A DNA stretch of 64,000 nucleotides from Rhabditoides inermis (GCA_963966185.1 CAWZYM010000093.1:69501-133500), one strand, 5' to 3'. Shown: positions 8,337 through 17,972, numbered from the stretch's first letter. The notes: a model not told the origin generated them from the letters alone. A program made the numbers and translations.

Positions 8337-9380
8337 AAACCTGTGTGAGCTAGCACTGATGGCGGAAGCTGCCCTGGGTGGAGGGAACGATGGCGATAAG
8401 AACATGAGGTATGCGATGCTCAAGGGGGATAAGGATGGTACCCACAAGATTGGCGTGAGGGCCTGGACCGCAGCGTATGATGTGCTGGCAACGGTGGATT
8501 TGGATGTGATGGCCGCCTTGATCAAGAGGTTGGGAGACAATGTGGCTTTCAAATGGAAAGGCGGGGACGGAGGAACATCGGCGAGCACCGGAGTCAACGT
8601 CGTGCTCGAAGCGATGCGAGATAAGGGAGATAGGAAGGATAGCGAAGCGACGATAGTGACGTTCGGAGGAAGGATGACACATATTGGACGAGTGTTGGAC
8701 CATCAGGTCAAGACGGAGGGGTACGATGCGCTTGAAACGTGGGCCAAGGAGGAAGACACAACCACGGCGGTGCTGATCCTACCGGCATGCGCGGGAGACT
8801 GGCGGAAAAAAAATCAGGAGAGAAGACGACAATCCCGGCCGGCAGAAGGATTATTGTAGCGGCACCGCCGATGGATGCGAAGGAGCTGGAGAGCGAGGAG
8901 ATCTGGACGGAGTGGAAGTCCGTTAAAGATTGGCTGGCGACCCAGGAAGGAGTGGAGGTGAAGTGGAAGGTGCTGAACACGTCGTATCTGCGCGCTGTTA
9001 AGTGCCCGACCGGAGGATTCGGACCCTGCACCAAGGATTCGAAGGAATTCCCGACGAGAGAAGAACTGCGCCACTACGCCCAATTGCTCAAGGACTGGGT
9101 AGCTGACGAAGTGGAGCTCAAGCTGAAGGAGAAGAAGGAGCGCGAGGAGGAGGGACCACCAGAGAGGAAGAGGCGGTGCGACGGAGGGATCGCCAGAGGA
9201 GGACGCGGAGGAGGCGGACACCGGGGACGCGGAGCGGGCAACGAGTGGGGACGCGGTGGCGGCTTTGGAGGTGGAGGTCGCGGAAGACAGTTCAGAGGAT
9301 GCAGCGACCGAGGAGATGGCTGGGGAGAGACCAGGAACCGCGGCGGCAGCAGCGGCGGACAGGAGAGGGAGAGGTTTTAG
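8275..9380 (+). pseudogene. Third open region between pol and 3' LTR, unknown function, RGG C-terminus
   Basis: Two overlapping frames (8275-8859 and 8739-9380) read as one protein of roughly 360 residues broken at an A8 run (8806-8813). The N-terminal third is basic. The centre has hydrophobic strand-like segments (TIVTFGG, AVLILPAC, RIIVAAPP) separated by helices, suggesting an alpha/beta fold. After a Lys/Glu-rich helix the last 65 or so residues are Gly/Arg-rich with many RGG repeats, typical of RNA-binding tails. Position matches where env-like or accessory ORFs sit in some Ty3/gypsy elements, but I see no signal peptide or transmembrane segment, so it does not look like an envelope. Family not recognised. 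Confidence 0.65.
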
Positions 9381-9397
9381 CATGAGGGCATGCTGCC

Positions 9398-9412
9398 GGA
9401 AGAGAGGGGAAA
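9398..9412 (+). promoter_or_regulatory. Polypurine tract
   Basis: Fifteen purines (GGAAGAGAGGGGAAA type) ending at the base before the 3' LTR, the expected primer for plus-strand DNA synthesis. Confidence 0.8.
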
Positions 9413-10113
9413 TGTGAATAGTAATGTTGTCCCAATTATTCCAGTTTAGAATTTGTATGACCCGTTGAGAATTTGTACGACTACGGTCGGTCTCTAGTAT
9501 GTTCTAATTGTTGTTGTTTTGTAACCAGTGTTGTGTCTGTGTAGAGTCGCGTGCTAGTGATTTATCGCGCGTTTTTCTTTGGTGGCGTGTAGCTAGACAT
9601 AGCCAGTTGTGACCGAGATTGTGTTAGGGTCGTGCTACTGTTCGTTTCTTTGTTGTTGAGTTGTGTCGTTGAGTTTTCGATTGATTGATATATAAACTTT
9701 GTATACTATTCGTGTTTTCGTGTTGCTATTACTCTTCGCGAGTTTTGATTCCGGTTGTGTTCCCGGTGGATACTTGGAACTATTGATTGATTGATTGGGT
9801 GTGCTTGTGCGCGGACGGCCAGGTGCACGGAGGGTGACAAATAGTGTGACGTGGACGGTCACACTATTGATTAGTGGAACGGAAATTGACTGTTGAGGAG
9901 CAACAGCGCGAGAAACCGAGTGGTCAGCGTAGTGCATATCGATTGGTGAGGTGGAAACTGACTGTTGAGGAACAACAGCGTGAGGACTGAAGGAATAGTC
10001 TCGTGGATATTGATTGGTGGCATAAGGAATTCCGATATAATAGGATTATATCGGTGGGAGAATCGAAGGATTTTCTAGCGACTTCAGAGGCTTAGTGGAA
10101 GCAAGAAGTTACA
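9413..10113 (+). repeat. 3' LTR
   Basis: 701 bp, same ends as the 5' LTR and about 99.5 percent identical by eye. Confidence 0.95.
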
Positions 10114-10117
10114 AAAC
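10114..10117. repeat. Target site duplication, right (AAAC)
   Basis: Matches 1952-1955. Confidence 0.85.
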
Positions 10118-10125
10118 AAAAGATC

Positions 10126-10207
10126 TGATCAGAGTGGGATTCGAACCCACGCCTCCGAAGAGACTGGTGCCTTAAACCAGCGCCTTAGACCGCTCGGCCA
10201 TCTGACC
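10126..10207 (-). tRNA. tRNA-Leu(AAG), unit 3
   Basis: Standard copy separated from the rest of unit 3 by the retrotransposon, which ends 12 bp past this gene's 3' end. Confidence 0.93.
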
Positions 10208-10345
10208 ACGCTCCGTTTTGCTCTCATATCGGAACATCCCACGGCACGGAGTGAGCCAGCCGGGTTCGTTGGCCAAGTAATAGCGGTCGTCAAAGTGCTC
10301 ATTTTTTCACACAAATCACAAATCCTTGACATACATTTGAAAATT

Positions 10346-10370
10346 AGAGAGGGCGCGCAGCGCCCTCTCT
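10346..10370. repeat. Perfect GC hairpin
   Basis: AGAGAGGGCGC and its exact complement around a 3-base loop, at the left edge of insertion copy 1; repeated at the start of copy 2 (12250). Confidence 0.85.
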
Positions 10371-11135
10371 TTTGGCTTAGGATAAGGCTCGCGCCAGAAT
10401 TCTCAAGAAGCGATATCCAAAGGTCATATTATCAACAATGTGAACTCGTCCAAATCATGCTAGTTAGATTCGCACCGTTCCGTAGGCCAGATCACTGGTA
10501 GACGGCATCTTTGTATCTCTTCTCTGAAAGAAGTTATGCGCGTTCCCGCGCGCGCACTAGGCGAGTTTCGTGTCCTTCCTTCCTTCCCGTCACGACTTTT
10601 CCCAACTTGCACTTTGCGTGTAGTCCGCCCCGCCGCCGCCAGCATCTAATGCGCGCCGGGTTTACATTGTTTTGATCCCGCCAACTATAACCAGGAGGAA
10701 GAGCGCAGAAGGCGCGATATCGACTGGTGATGAGAAAATATGTTGGAAAAACGTTTTGTGAAACGTAACGGCAATCCGTCAATACGTTGTGACCTGTGGT
10801 GCATGAGAGGAAGAAGAAAGAAAAGGGCAGATATGAGAGTGATAATGGTAGATATTGAGAGAGATGGGCAGAGAAAGATGGAGAGAGAATGACAAAGAGA
10901 GAGACGGAAAGAAAGAAAAAGAGAGAGAGAAAGCGAGAGAGGGGGAGAGAGAGAGGGAGAGAGAGCAAAAAGTGGAATAACATTGAGTGAGAGCTGAGCG
11001 AGATAGAAGATAGGAACAGAGGGAGGGAGAGAACAGAAGGAGATAGATAGATAAATTTGATATAATCCAGTCCAGATGAATAGTCATAGTTCAGCACATA
11101 TCGCAATTTCTTTGAAATTCAACAAAAGCACATAT

Positions 11136-11237
11136 ATTTTCTTTAAAAAGTACTCGGCGTAAAGAGATGAACTTTGTCTTAACCCAATCCAGCAAAAGTA
11201 CATCTATAAAACGTTTACAAATACTAACACAAACCTG
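11136..11237 (+). repeat. 102-bp inverted repeat, left arm (copy 1)
   Basis: Reverse complement of 11415-11516 with one mismatch that I can see (AATACTAAC against AATACAAAC). Confidence 0.9.
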
Positions 11238-11320
11238 CGCATACTGAAATGTTATGTTGTTGTTGCTAACAAGTTACCACAACGACATGAACAGAGAAGA
11301 ATTCAGTAAAAACATAGGAT

Positions 11321-11356
11321 AGGAGAGGGAAGAGAGAGAGAGAGAGATAGAGAGAG

Positions 11357-11410
<54 letters not shown>
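11321..11410. repeat. GA microsatellite (copy 1)
   Basis: About 90 bp of GA repeats with a few interruptions, between the inverted repeat arms. It is about 28 bp longer than in copy 2, which accounts for the whole length difference of the two insertions. Confidence 0.9.
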
Positions 11411-11412
<2 letters not shown>

Positions 11413-11414
11413 TA

Positions 11415-11516
11415 CAGGTTTGTGTTTGTATTTGTAAACGTTTTATAGATGTACTTTTGCTGGATTGGGTTAAGACAAAGTTCATCTCTTTACGCCGAGT
11501 ACTTTTTAAAGAAAAT
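11415..11516 (-). repeat. 102-bp inverted repeat, right arm (copy 1)
   Basis: Partner of 11136-11237; ends 8 bp before the 5S gene of unit 4. Confidence 0.9.
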
Positions 11517-11524
11517 GTAAACTC

Positions 11525-11642
11525 GCTTACGTTCATAGCTTGTTGAGAATACGCCATCCCGTCTGATCTGGCAAGTCAAGCAACAACGCGCTCGGATAGT
11601 ACCTAGATCGGAGACGGCTTGGGAATACCGAGTAATGCAAGC
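11525..11642 (+). rRNA. 5S rRNA, unit 4
   Basis: Standard copy whose upstream flank is insertion copy 1 instead of the usual spacer. Confidence 0.93.
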
Positions 11643-11692
11643 ACGTTTTGCAAAACGAAATTCGATAATCGTGATTCAGAAAACAAAAGATT

Positions 11693-11764
11693 CTCTTCGG
11701 CCGGGAATTGAACCCGGGTCTCGCATGTGACAGACGCGGATACTAACCACTATACTACCGAAGA
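11693..11764 (-). tRNA. tRNA-Asp(GTC), unit 4
   Basis: Unit 4, standard copy. Confidence 0.93.
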
Positions 11765-11882
11765 CATGTGGGGAGGCAGTTGTGATGCGTTGGTGAGAGC
11801 AACACTGAATACGCTGCGATATTAAGACCTGAAGCGTCGCGCATCCGTTCAGTTCAAAATAAGCGTTCGCACGCAAAAATAA

Positions 11883-11955
11883 CGCTCCCGGGAAGGTTCG
11901 AACTTCCGACCTTTCGGTTAACAGCCGAACGCGCTGCCGATTGCGCCACGGAAGC
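11883..11955 (-). tRNA. tRNA-Asn(GTT), unit 4
   Basis: Standard copy; Asp-Asn spacer 1 bp short. Confidence 0.93.
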
Positions 11956-12029
11956 ACCGCTTTTTTGAGAGACACTCCAATGAACATTGCCAGACATACG
12001 AAAACTGATGCAAAAATAAACAAAAGATC

Positions 12030-12111
12030 TGATCAGAGTGGGATTCGAACCCACGCCTCCGAAGAGACTGGTGCCTTAAACCAGCGCCTTAGACCGCTCG
12101 GCCATCTGACC
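12030..12111 (-). tRNA. tRNA-Leu(AAG), unit 4
   Basis: Unit 4, standard copy. Confidence 0.93.
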
Positions 12112-13039
12112 ACGCTCCGTTTTGCTCTCATATCGGAACATCCCACGGCACGGAGTGAGCCAGCCGGGTTCGTTGGCCAAGTAATAGCGGTCGTCAAAGT
12201 GCTCATTTTTTCACACAAATCACAAATCCTTGACATACATTTGAAAATTAGAGAGGGCGCGCAGCGCCCTCTCTTTTGGCTTAGGATAAGGCTCGCGCCA
12301 GAATTCTCAAGAAGCGATATCCAAAGGTCATATTATCAACAATGTGAACTCGTCCAAATCATGCTAGTTAGATTCGCACCGTTCCGTAGGCCAGATCACT
12401 GGTAGACGGCATCTTTGTATCTCTTCTCTGAAAGAAGTTATGCGCGTTCCCGCGCGCGCACTAGGCGAGTTTCGTGTCCTTCCTTCCTTCCCGTCACGAC
12501 TTTTCCCAACTTGCACTTTGCGTGTAGTCCGCCCCGCCGCCGCCAGCATCTAATGCGCGCCGGGTTTACATTGTTTTGATCCCGCCAACTATAACCAGGA
12601 GGAAGAGCGCAGAAGGCGCGATATCGACTGGTGATGAGAAAATATGTTGGAAAAACGTTTTGTGAAACGTAACGGCAATCCGTCAATACGTTGTGACCTG
12701 TGGTGCATGAGAGGAAGAAGAAAGAAAAGGGCAGATATGAGAGTGATAATGGTAGATATTGAGAGAGATGGGCAGAGAAAGATGGAGAGAGAATGACAAA
12801 GAGAGAGACGGAAAGAAAGAAAAAGAGAGAGAGAAAGCGAGAGAGGGGGAGAGAGAGAGGGAGAGAGAGCAAAAAGTGGAATAACATTGAGTGAGAGCTG
12901 AGCGAGATAGAAGATAGGAACAGAGGGAGGGAGAGAACAGAAGGAGATAGATAGATAAATTTGATATAATCCAGTCCAGATGAATAGTCATAGTTCAGCA
13001 CATATCGCAATTTCTTTGAAATTCAACAAAAGCACATAT

Positions 13040-13141
13040 ATTTTCTTTAAAAAGTACTCGGCGTAAAGAGATGAACTTTGTCTTAACCCAATCCAGCAAA
13101 AGTACATCTATAAAACGTTTACAAATACTAACACAAACCTG
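13040..13141 (+). repeat. 102-bp inverted repeat, left arm (copy 2)
   Basis: Counterpart of 11136-11237. Confidence 0.9.
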
Positions 13142-13224
13142 CGCATACTGAAATGTTATGTTGTTGTTGCTAACAAGTTACCACAACGACATGAACAGAG
13201 AAGAATTCAGTAAAAACATAGGAT

Positions 13225-13286
13225 AGGAGAGGGAAGAGAGAGAGAGAGAGATAGAGAGAGAAGATAGAGAGAGAGAGAGAGAGAGA
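13225..13286. repeat. GA microsatellite (copy 2)
   Basis: About 62 bp of interrupted GA repeats. Confidence 0.9.
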
Positions 13287-13290
13287 TGTA

Positions 13291-13392
13291 CAGGTTTGTG
13301 TTTGTATTTGTAAACGTTTTATAGATGTACTTTTGCTGGATTGGGTTAAGACAAAGTTCATCTCTTTACGCCGAGTACTTTTTAAAGAAAAT
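13291..13392 (-). repeat. 102-bp inverted repeat, right arm (copy 2)
   Basis: Partner of 13040-13141; ends 8 bp before the 5S gene of unit 5. Confidence 0.9.
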
Positions 13393-13400
13393 GTAAACTC

Positions 13401-13518
13401 GCTTACGTTCATAGCTTGTTGAGAATACGCCATCCCGTCTGATCTGGCAAGTCAAGCAACAACGCGCTCGGATAGTACCTAGATCGGAGACGGCTTGGGA
13501 ATACCGAGTAATGCAAGC
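13401..13518 (+). rRNA. 5S rRNA, unit 5
   Basis: Standard copy downstream of insertion copy 2. Confidence 0.93.
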
Positions 13519-13568
13519 ACGTTTTGCAAAACGAAATTCGATAATCGTGATTCAGAAAACAAAAGATT

Positions 13569-13640
13569 CTCTTCGGCCGGGAATTGAACCCGGGTCTCGC
13601 ATGTGACAGACGCGGATACTAACCACTATACTACCGAAGA
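13569..13640 (-). tRNA. tRNA-Asp(GTC), unit 5
   Basis: Unit 5, standard copy. Confidence 0.93.
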
Positions 13641-13758
13641 CATGTGGGGAGGCAGTTGTGATGCGTTGGTGAGAGCAACACTGAATACGCTGCGATATTA
13701 AGACCTGAAGCGTCGCGCATCCGTTCAGTTCAAAATAAGCGTTCGCACGCAAAAATAA

Positions 13759-13831
13759 CGCTCCCGGGAAGGTTCGAACTTCCGACCTTTCGGTTAACAG
13801 CCGAACGCGCTGCCGATTGCGCCACGGAAGC
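13759..13831 (-). tRNA. tRNA-Asn(GTT), unit 5
   Basis: Unit 5, standard copy. Confidence 0.93.
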
Positions 13832-13908
13832 ACCGCTTTTTTTTTGAGAGACACTCCAATGAACATTGCCAGACATACGAAAACTGATGCAAAAATAAAC
13901 AAAAGATC

Positions 13909-13990
13909 TGATCAGAGTGGGATTCGAACCCACGCCTCCGAAGAGACTGGTGCCTTAAACCAGCGCCTTAGACCGCTCGGCCATCTGACC
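13909..13990 (-). tRNA. tRNA-Leu(AAG), unit 5
   Basis: Unit 5, standard copy. Confidence 0.93.
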
Positions 13991-14135
13991 ACGCTCCGTT
14001 TTGCTCTCATATCGGAACATCCCACGGCACGGAGTGAGCCAGCCGGGTTCGTTGGCCAAGTAATAGCGGTCGTCAAAGTGCTCATTTTTTCACACAAATC
14101 ACAAATCCTTGACATACATTTGAAAATGTAAACTC

Positions 14136-14253
14136 GCTTACGTTCATAGCTTGTTGAGAATACGCCATCGCGTCTGATCTGGCAAGTCAAGCAACAACGC
14201 GCTCGGATAGTACCTAGATCGGAGACGGCTTGGGAATACCGAGTAATGCAAGC
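14136..14253 (+). rRNA. 5S rRNA, unit 6
   Basis: Core variant CCATCGCG for CCATCCCG, shared with units 8, 9 and 30. Confidence 0.9.
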
Positions 14254-14303
14254 ACGTTTTGCAAAACGAAATTCGATAATCGTGATTCAGAAAACAAAAG
14301 ATT

Positions 14304-14375
14304 CTCTTCGGCCGGGAATTGAACCCGGGTCTCGCATGTGACAGACGCGGATACTAACCACTATACTACCGAAGA
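14304..14375 (-). tRNA. tRNA-Asp(GTC), unit 6
   Basis: Unit 6, standard copy. Confidence 0.93.
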
Positions 14376-14494
14376 CATGTGGGGAGGCAGTTGTGATGCG
14401 TTGGTGAGAACAACACTGAATACGCTGCGATATTAAGACCGTGAAGCGTCGCGCATCCGTTCAGTTCAAAATAAGCGTTTGCACGCAAAAATAA

Positions 14495-14567
14495 CGCTCC
14501 CGGGAAGGTTCGAACTTCCGACCTTTCGGTTAACAGCCGAACGCGCTGCCGATTGCGCCACGGAAGC
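14495..14567 (-). tRNA. tRNA-Asn(GTT), unit 6
   Basis: Unit 6, standard copy. Confidence 0.93.
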
Positions 14568-14642
14568 ACCGCTTTTTTTGAGAGACACTCCAATGAACAT
14601 TGCCAGACATACGAAAACTGATGCAAAAATAAACAAAAGATC

Positions 14643-14724
14643 TGATCAGAGTGGGATTCGAACCCACGCCTCCGAAGAGACTGGTGCCTTAAACCAGCGC
14701 CTTAGACCGCTCGGCCATCTGACC
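14643..14724 (-). tRNA. tRNA-Leu(AAG), unit 6
   Basis: Unit 6, standard copy. Confidence 0.93.
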
Positions 14725-14869
14725 ACGCTCCGTTTTGCTCTCATATCGGAACATCCCACGGCACGGAGTGAGCCAGCCGGGTTCGTTGGCCAAGTAATAG
14801 CGGTCGTCAAAGTGCTCATTTTTTCACACAAATCACAAATCCTTGACATACATTTGAAAATGTAAACTC

Positions 14870-14987
14870 GCTTACGTTCATAGCTTGTTGAGAATACGCC
14901 ATCCCGTCTGATCTGGCAAGTCAAGCAACAACGCGCTCGGATAGTACCTAGATCGGAGACGGCTTGGGAATACCGAGTAATGCAAGC
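14870..14987 (+). rRNA. 5S rRNA, unit 7
   Basis: Unit 7, standard copy. Confidence 0.93.
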
Positions 14988-15037
14988 ACGTTTTGCAAAA
15001 CGAAATTCGATAATCGTGATTCAGAAAACAAAAGATT

Positions 15038-15109
15038 CTCTTCGGCCGGGAATTGAACCCGGGTCTCGCATGTGACAGACGCGGATACTAACCACTATAC
15101 TACCGAAGA
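15038..15109 (-). tRNA. tRNA-Asp(GTC), unit 7
   Basis: Unit 7, standard copy. Confidence 0.93.
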
Positions 15110-15227
15110 CATGTGGGGAGGCAGTTGTGATGCGTTGGTGAGAGCAACACTGAATACGCTGCGATATTAAGACCTGAAGCGTCGCGCATCCGTTCAGTTC
15201 AAAATAAGCGTTCGCACGCAAAAATAA

Positions 15228-15300
15228 CGCTCCCGGGAAGGTTCGAACTTCCGACCTTTCGGTTAACAGCCGAACGCGCTGCCGATTGCGCCACGGAAGC
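15228..15300 (-). tRNA. tRNA-Asn(GTT), unit 7
   Basis: Unit 7, standard copy. Confidence 0.93.
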
Positions 15301-15376
15301 ACCGCTTTTTTTTGAGAGACACTCCAATGAACATTGCCAGACATACGAAAACTGATGCAAAAATAAACAAAAGATC

Positions 15377-15458
15377 TGATCAGAGTGGGATTCGAACCCA
15401 CGCCTCCGAAGAGACTGGTGCCTTAAACCAGCGCCTTAGACCGCTCGGCCATCTGACC
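15377..15458 (-). tRNA. tRNA-Leu(AAG), unit 7
   Basis: Unit 7, standard copy. Confidence 0.93.
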
Positions 15459-15603
15459 ACGCTCCGTTTTGCTCTCATATCGGAACATCCCACGGCACGG
15501 AGTGAGCCAGCCGGGTTCGTTGGCCAAGTAATAGCGGTCGTCAAAGTGCTCATTTTTTCACACAAATCGCAAATCCTTGACATACATTTGAAAATGTAAA
15601 CTC

Positions 15604-15721
15604 GCTTACGTTCATAGCTTGTTGAGAATACGCCATCGCGTCTGATCTGGCAAGTCAAGCAACAACGCGCTCGGATAGTACCTAGATCGGAGACGGCTTG
15701 GGAATACCGAGTAATGCAAGC
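15604..15721 (+). rRNA. 5S rRNA, unit 8
   Basis: Core variant CCATCGCG. Confidence 0.9.
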
Positions 15722-15771
15722 ACGTTTTGCAAAACGAAATTCGATAATCGTGATTCAGAAAACAAAAGATT

Positions 15772-15843
15772 CTCTTCGGCCGGGAATTGAACCCGGGTCT
15801 CGCATGTGACAGACGCGGATACTAACCACTATACTACCGAAGA
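15772..15843 (-). tRNA. tRNA-Asp(GTC), unit 8
   Basis: Unit 8, standard copy. Confidence 0.93.
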
Positions 15844-15962
15844 CATGTGGGGAGGCAGTTGTGATGCGTTGGTGAGAACAACACTGAATACGCTGCGATA
15901 TTAAGACCGTGAAGCGTCGCGCATCCGTTCAGTTCAAAATAAGCGTTTGCACGCAAAAATAA

Positions 15963-16035
15963 CGCTCCCGGGAAGGTTCGAACTTCCGACCTTTCGGTTA
16001 ACAGCCGAACGCGCTGCCGATTGCGCCACGGAAGC
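15963..16035 (-). tRNA. tRNA-Asn(GTT), unit 8
   Basis: Unit 8, standard copy. Confidence 0.93.
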
Positions 16036-16110
16036 ACCGCTTTTTTTGAGAGACACTCCAATGAACATTGCCAGACATACGAAAACTGATGCAAAAATAA
16101 ACAAAAGATC

Positions 16111-16192
16111 TGATCAGAGTGGGATTCGAACCCACGCCTCCGAAGAGACTGGTGCCTTAAACCAGCGCCTTAGACCGCTCGGCCATCTGACC
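16111..16192 (-). tRNA. tRNA-Leu(AAG), unit 8
   Basis: Unit 8, standard copy. Confidence 0.93.
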
Positions 16193-16337
16193 ACGCTCCG
16201 TTTTGCTCTCATATCGGAACATCCCACGGCACGGAGTGAGCCAGCCGGGTTCGTTGGCCAAGTAATAGCGGTCGTCAAAGTGCTCATTTTTTCACACAAA
16301 TCGCAAATCCTTGACATACATTTGAAAATGTAAACTC

Positions 16338-16455
16338 GCTTACGTTCATAGCTTGTTGAGAATACGCCATCGCGTCTGATCTGGCAAGTCAAGCAACAAC
16401 GCGCTCGGATAGTACCTAGATCGGAGACGGCTTGGGAATACCGAGTAATGCAAGC
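16338..16455 (+). rRNA. 5S rRNA, unit 9
   Basis: Core variant CCATCGCG. Confidence 0.9.
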
Positions 16456-16505
16456 ACGTTTTGCAAAACGAAATTCGATAATCGTGATTCAGAAAACAAA
16501 AGATT

Positions 16506-16577
16506 CTCTTCGGCCGGGAATTGAACCCGGGTCTCGCATGTGACAGACGCGGATACTAACCACTATACTACCGAAGA
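16506..16577 (-). tRNA. tRNA-Asp(GTC), unit 9
   Basis: Unit 9, standard copy. Confidence 0.93.
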
Positions 16578-16696
16578 CATGTGGGGAGGCAGTTGTGATG
16601 CGTTGGTGAGAACAACACTGAATACGCTGCGATATTAAGACCGTGAAGCGTCGCGCATCCGTTCAGTTCAAAATAAGCGTTTTCACGCAAAAATAA

Positions 16697-16769
16697 CGCT
16701 CCCGGGAAGGTTCGAACTTCCGACCTTTCGGTTAACAGCCGAACGCGCTGCCGATTGCGCCACGGAAGC
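16697..16769 (-). tRNA. tRNA-Asn(GTT), unit 9
   Basis: Unit 9, standard copy; spacer mark TTTCACG shared with unit 30. Confidence 0.93.
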
Positions 16770-16843
16770 ACCGCTTTTTTGAGAGACACTCCAATGAACA
16801 TTGCCAGACATACGAAAACTGATGCAAAAATAAACAAAAGATC

Positions 16844-16925
16844 TGATCAGAGTGGGATTCGAACCCACGCCTCCGAAGAGACTGGTGCCTTAAACCAGCG
16901 CCTTAGACCGCTCGGCCATCTGACC
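16844..16925 (-). tRNA. tRNA-Leu(AAG), unit 9
   Basis: Unit 9, standard copy. Confidence 0.93.
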
Positions 16926-17070
16926 ACGCTCCGTTTTGCTCTCATATCGGAACATCCCACGGCACGGAGTGAGCCAGCCGGGTTCGTTGGCCAAGTAATA
17001 GCGGTCGTCAAAGTGCTCATTTTTTCACACAAATCACAAATCCTTGACATACATTTGAAAATGTAAACTC

Positions 17071-17188
17071 GCTTACGTTCATAGCTTGTTGAGAATACGC
17101 CATCCCGTCTGATCTGGCAAGTCAAGCAACAACGCGCTCGGATAGTACCTAGATCGGAGACGGCTTGGGAATACCGAGTAATGCAAGC
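17071..17188 (+). rRNA. 5S rRNA, unit 10
   Basis: Unit 10, standard copy. Confidence 0.93.
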
Positions 17189-17238
17189 ACGTTTTGCAAA
17201 ACGAAATTCGATAATCGTGATTCAGAAAACAAAAGATT

Positions 17239-17310
17239 CTCTTCGGCCGGGAATTGAACCCGGGTCTCGCATGTGACAGACGCGGATACTAACCACTATA
17301 CTACCGAAGA
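17239..17310 (-). tRNA. tRNA-Asp(GTC), unit 10
   Basis: Unit 10, standard copy. Confidence 0.93.
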
Positions 17311-17429
17311 CATGTGGGGAGGCAGTTGTGATGCGTTGGTGAGAGCAACACTGCATACGCTGCGATATTAAGACCGTGAAGCGTCGCGCATCCGTTCAGT
17401 TCAAAATAAGCGTTTGCACGCAAAAATAA

Positions 17430-17502
17430 CGCTCCCGGGAAGGTTCGAACTTCCGACCTTTCGGTTAACAGCCGAACGCGCTGCCGATTGCGCCACGGAA
17501 GC
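17430..17502 (-). tRNA. tRNA-Asn(GTT), unit 10
   Basis: Unit 10, standard copy. Confidence 0.93.
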
Positions 17503-17577
17503 ACCGCTTTTTTTGAGAGACACTCCAATGAACATTGCCAGACATACGAAAACTGATGCAAAAATAAACAAAAGATC

Positions 17578-17659
17578 TGATCAGAGTGGGATTCGAACCC
17601 ACGCCTCCGAAGAGACTGGTGCCTTAAACCAGCGCCTTAGACCGCTCGGCCATCTGACC
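17578..17659 (-). tRNA. tRNA-Leu(AAG), unit 10
   Basis: Unit 10, standard copy. Confidence 0.93.
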
Positions 17660-17804
17660 ACGCTCCGTTTTGCTCTCATATCGGAACATCCCACGGCACG
17701 GAGTGAGCCAGCCGGGTTCGTTGGCCAAGTAATAGCGGTCGTCAAAGTGCTCATTTTTTCACACAAATCACAAATCCTTGACATACATTTGAAAATGTAA
17801 ACTC

Positions 17805-17922
17805 GCTTACGTTCATAGCTTGTTGAGAATACGCCATCCCGTCTGATCTGGCAAGTCAAGCAACAACGCGCTCGGATAGTACCTAGATCGGAGACGGCTT
17901 GGGAATACCGAGTAATGCAAGC
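17805..17922 (+). rRNA. 5S rRNA, unit 11
   Basis: Unit 11, standard copy. Confidence 0.93.
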
Positions 17923-17972
17923 ACGTTTTGCAAAACGAAATTCGATAATCGTGATTCAGAAAACAAAAGATT

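Larger units (their letters stand above)
1956..10113 (+). mobile_element. Ty3/gypsy-type LTR retrotransposon, full length
   Basis: An 8,158-bp element with 701-bp LTRs (TG...CA ends), a candidate primer binding site touching the 5' LTR, a polypurine tract before the 3' LTR, and a 4-bp target duplication. Order of coding signatures: coiled-coil and capsid-like Gag, CCHC zinc knuckle, DTG protease, reverse transcriptase with YIDD, RNase H, D-D35-E integrase with a GPY/F-like end. That order (RT before integrase) defines Ty3/gypsy. I see only about three differences between the LTRs, so insertion is recent. It lies 12 bp past the 3' end of a tRNA-Leu gene and leaves that gene's TTTT terminator in place. 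The reading frame is disrupted several times, so this copy is probably not autonomous as assembled. Confidence 0.96.
10345..11510. mobile_element. Unclassified 1,166-bp insertion, copy 1
   Basis: Non-array sequence between the Leu spacer of unit 3 and the 5S of unit 4, flanked on both sides by GAAAAT (10339-10344 and 11511-11516), a possible 6-bp target duplication. Contents in order: an 11-bp-stem hairpin (10346-10370), about 400 bp in which I recognise nothing, a purine-rich stretch (about 10800-11055), and a pair of 102-bp inverted repeats enclosing a GA microsatellite. No transposase or other convincing coding region; the minus-strand open frames are low-complexity Ser/Leu-rich shadows of GA repeats. 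Confidence 0.6.
12249..13386. mobile_element. Unclassified insertion, copy 2
   Basis: Same sequence as 10345-11510 apart from a shorter GA tract, at the same position in the next unit. With the whole of unit 4 between them, the two copies repeat at 1,904 bp, so copy 2 arose by duplication of unit plus insertion, not by a second insertion event. Confidence 0.7.

Noticed and set aside
8275..9380. Envelope gene of an endogenous retrovirus-like element
   Set aside because: No signal peptide, transmembrane segment or Cys-rich ectodomain; the RGG tail points to RNA binding.
10534..11106. 190-residue minus-strand frame in the insertion, duplicated at 12438-13010
   Set aside because: The body is Ser/Leu/Phe repeat translated from the purine-rich tract; the duplication is at the DNA level.
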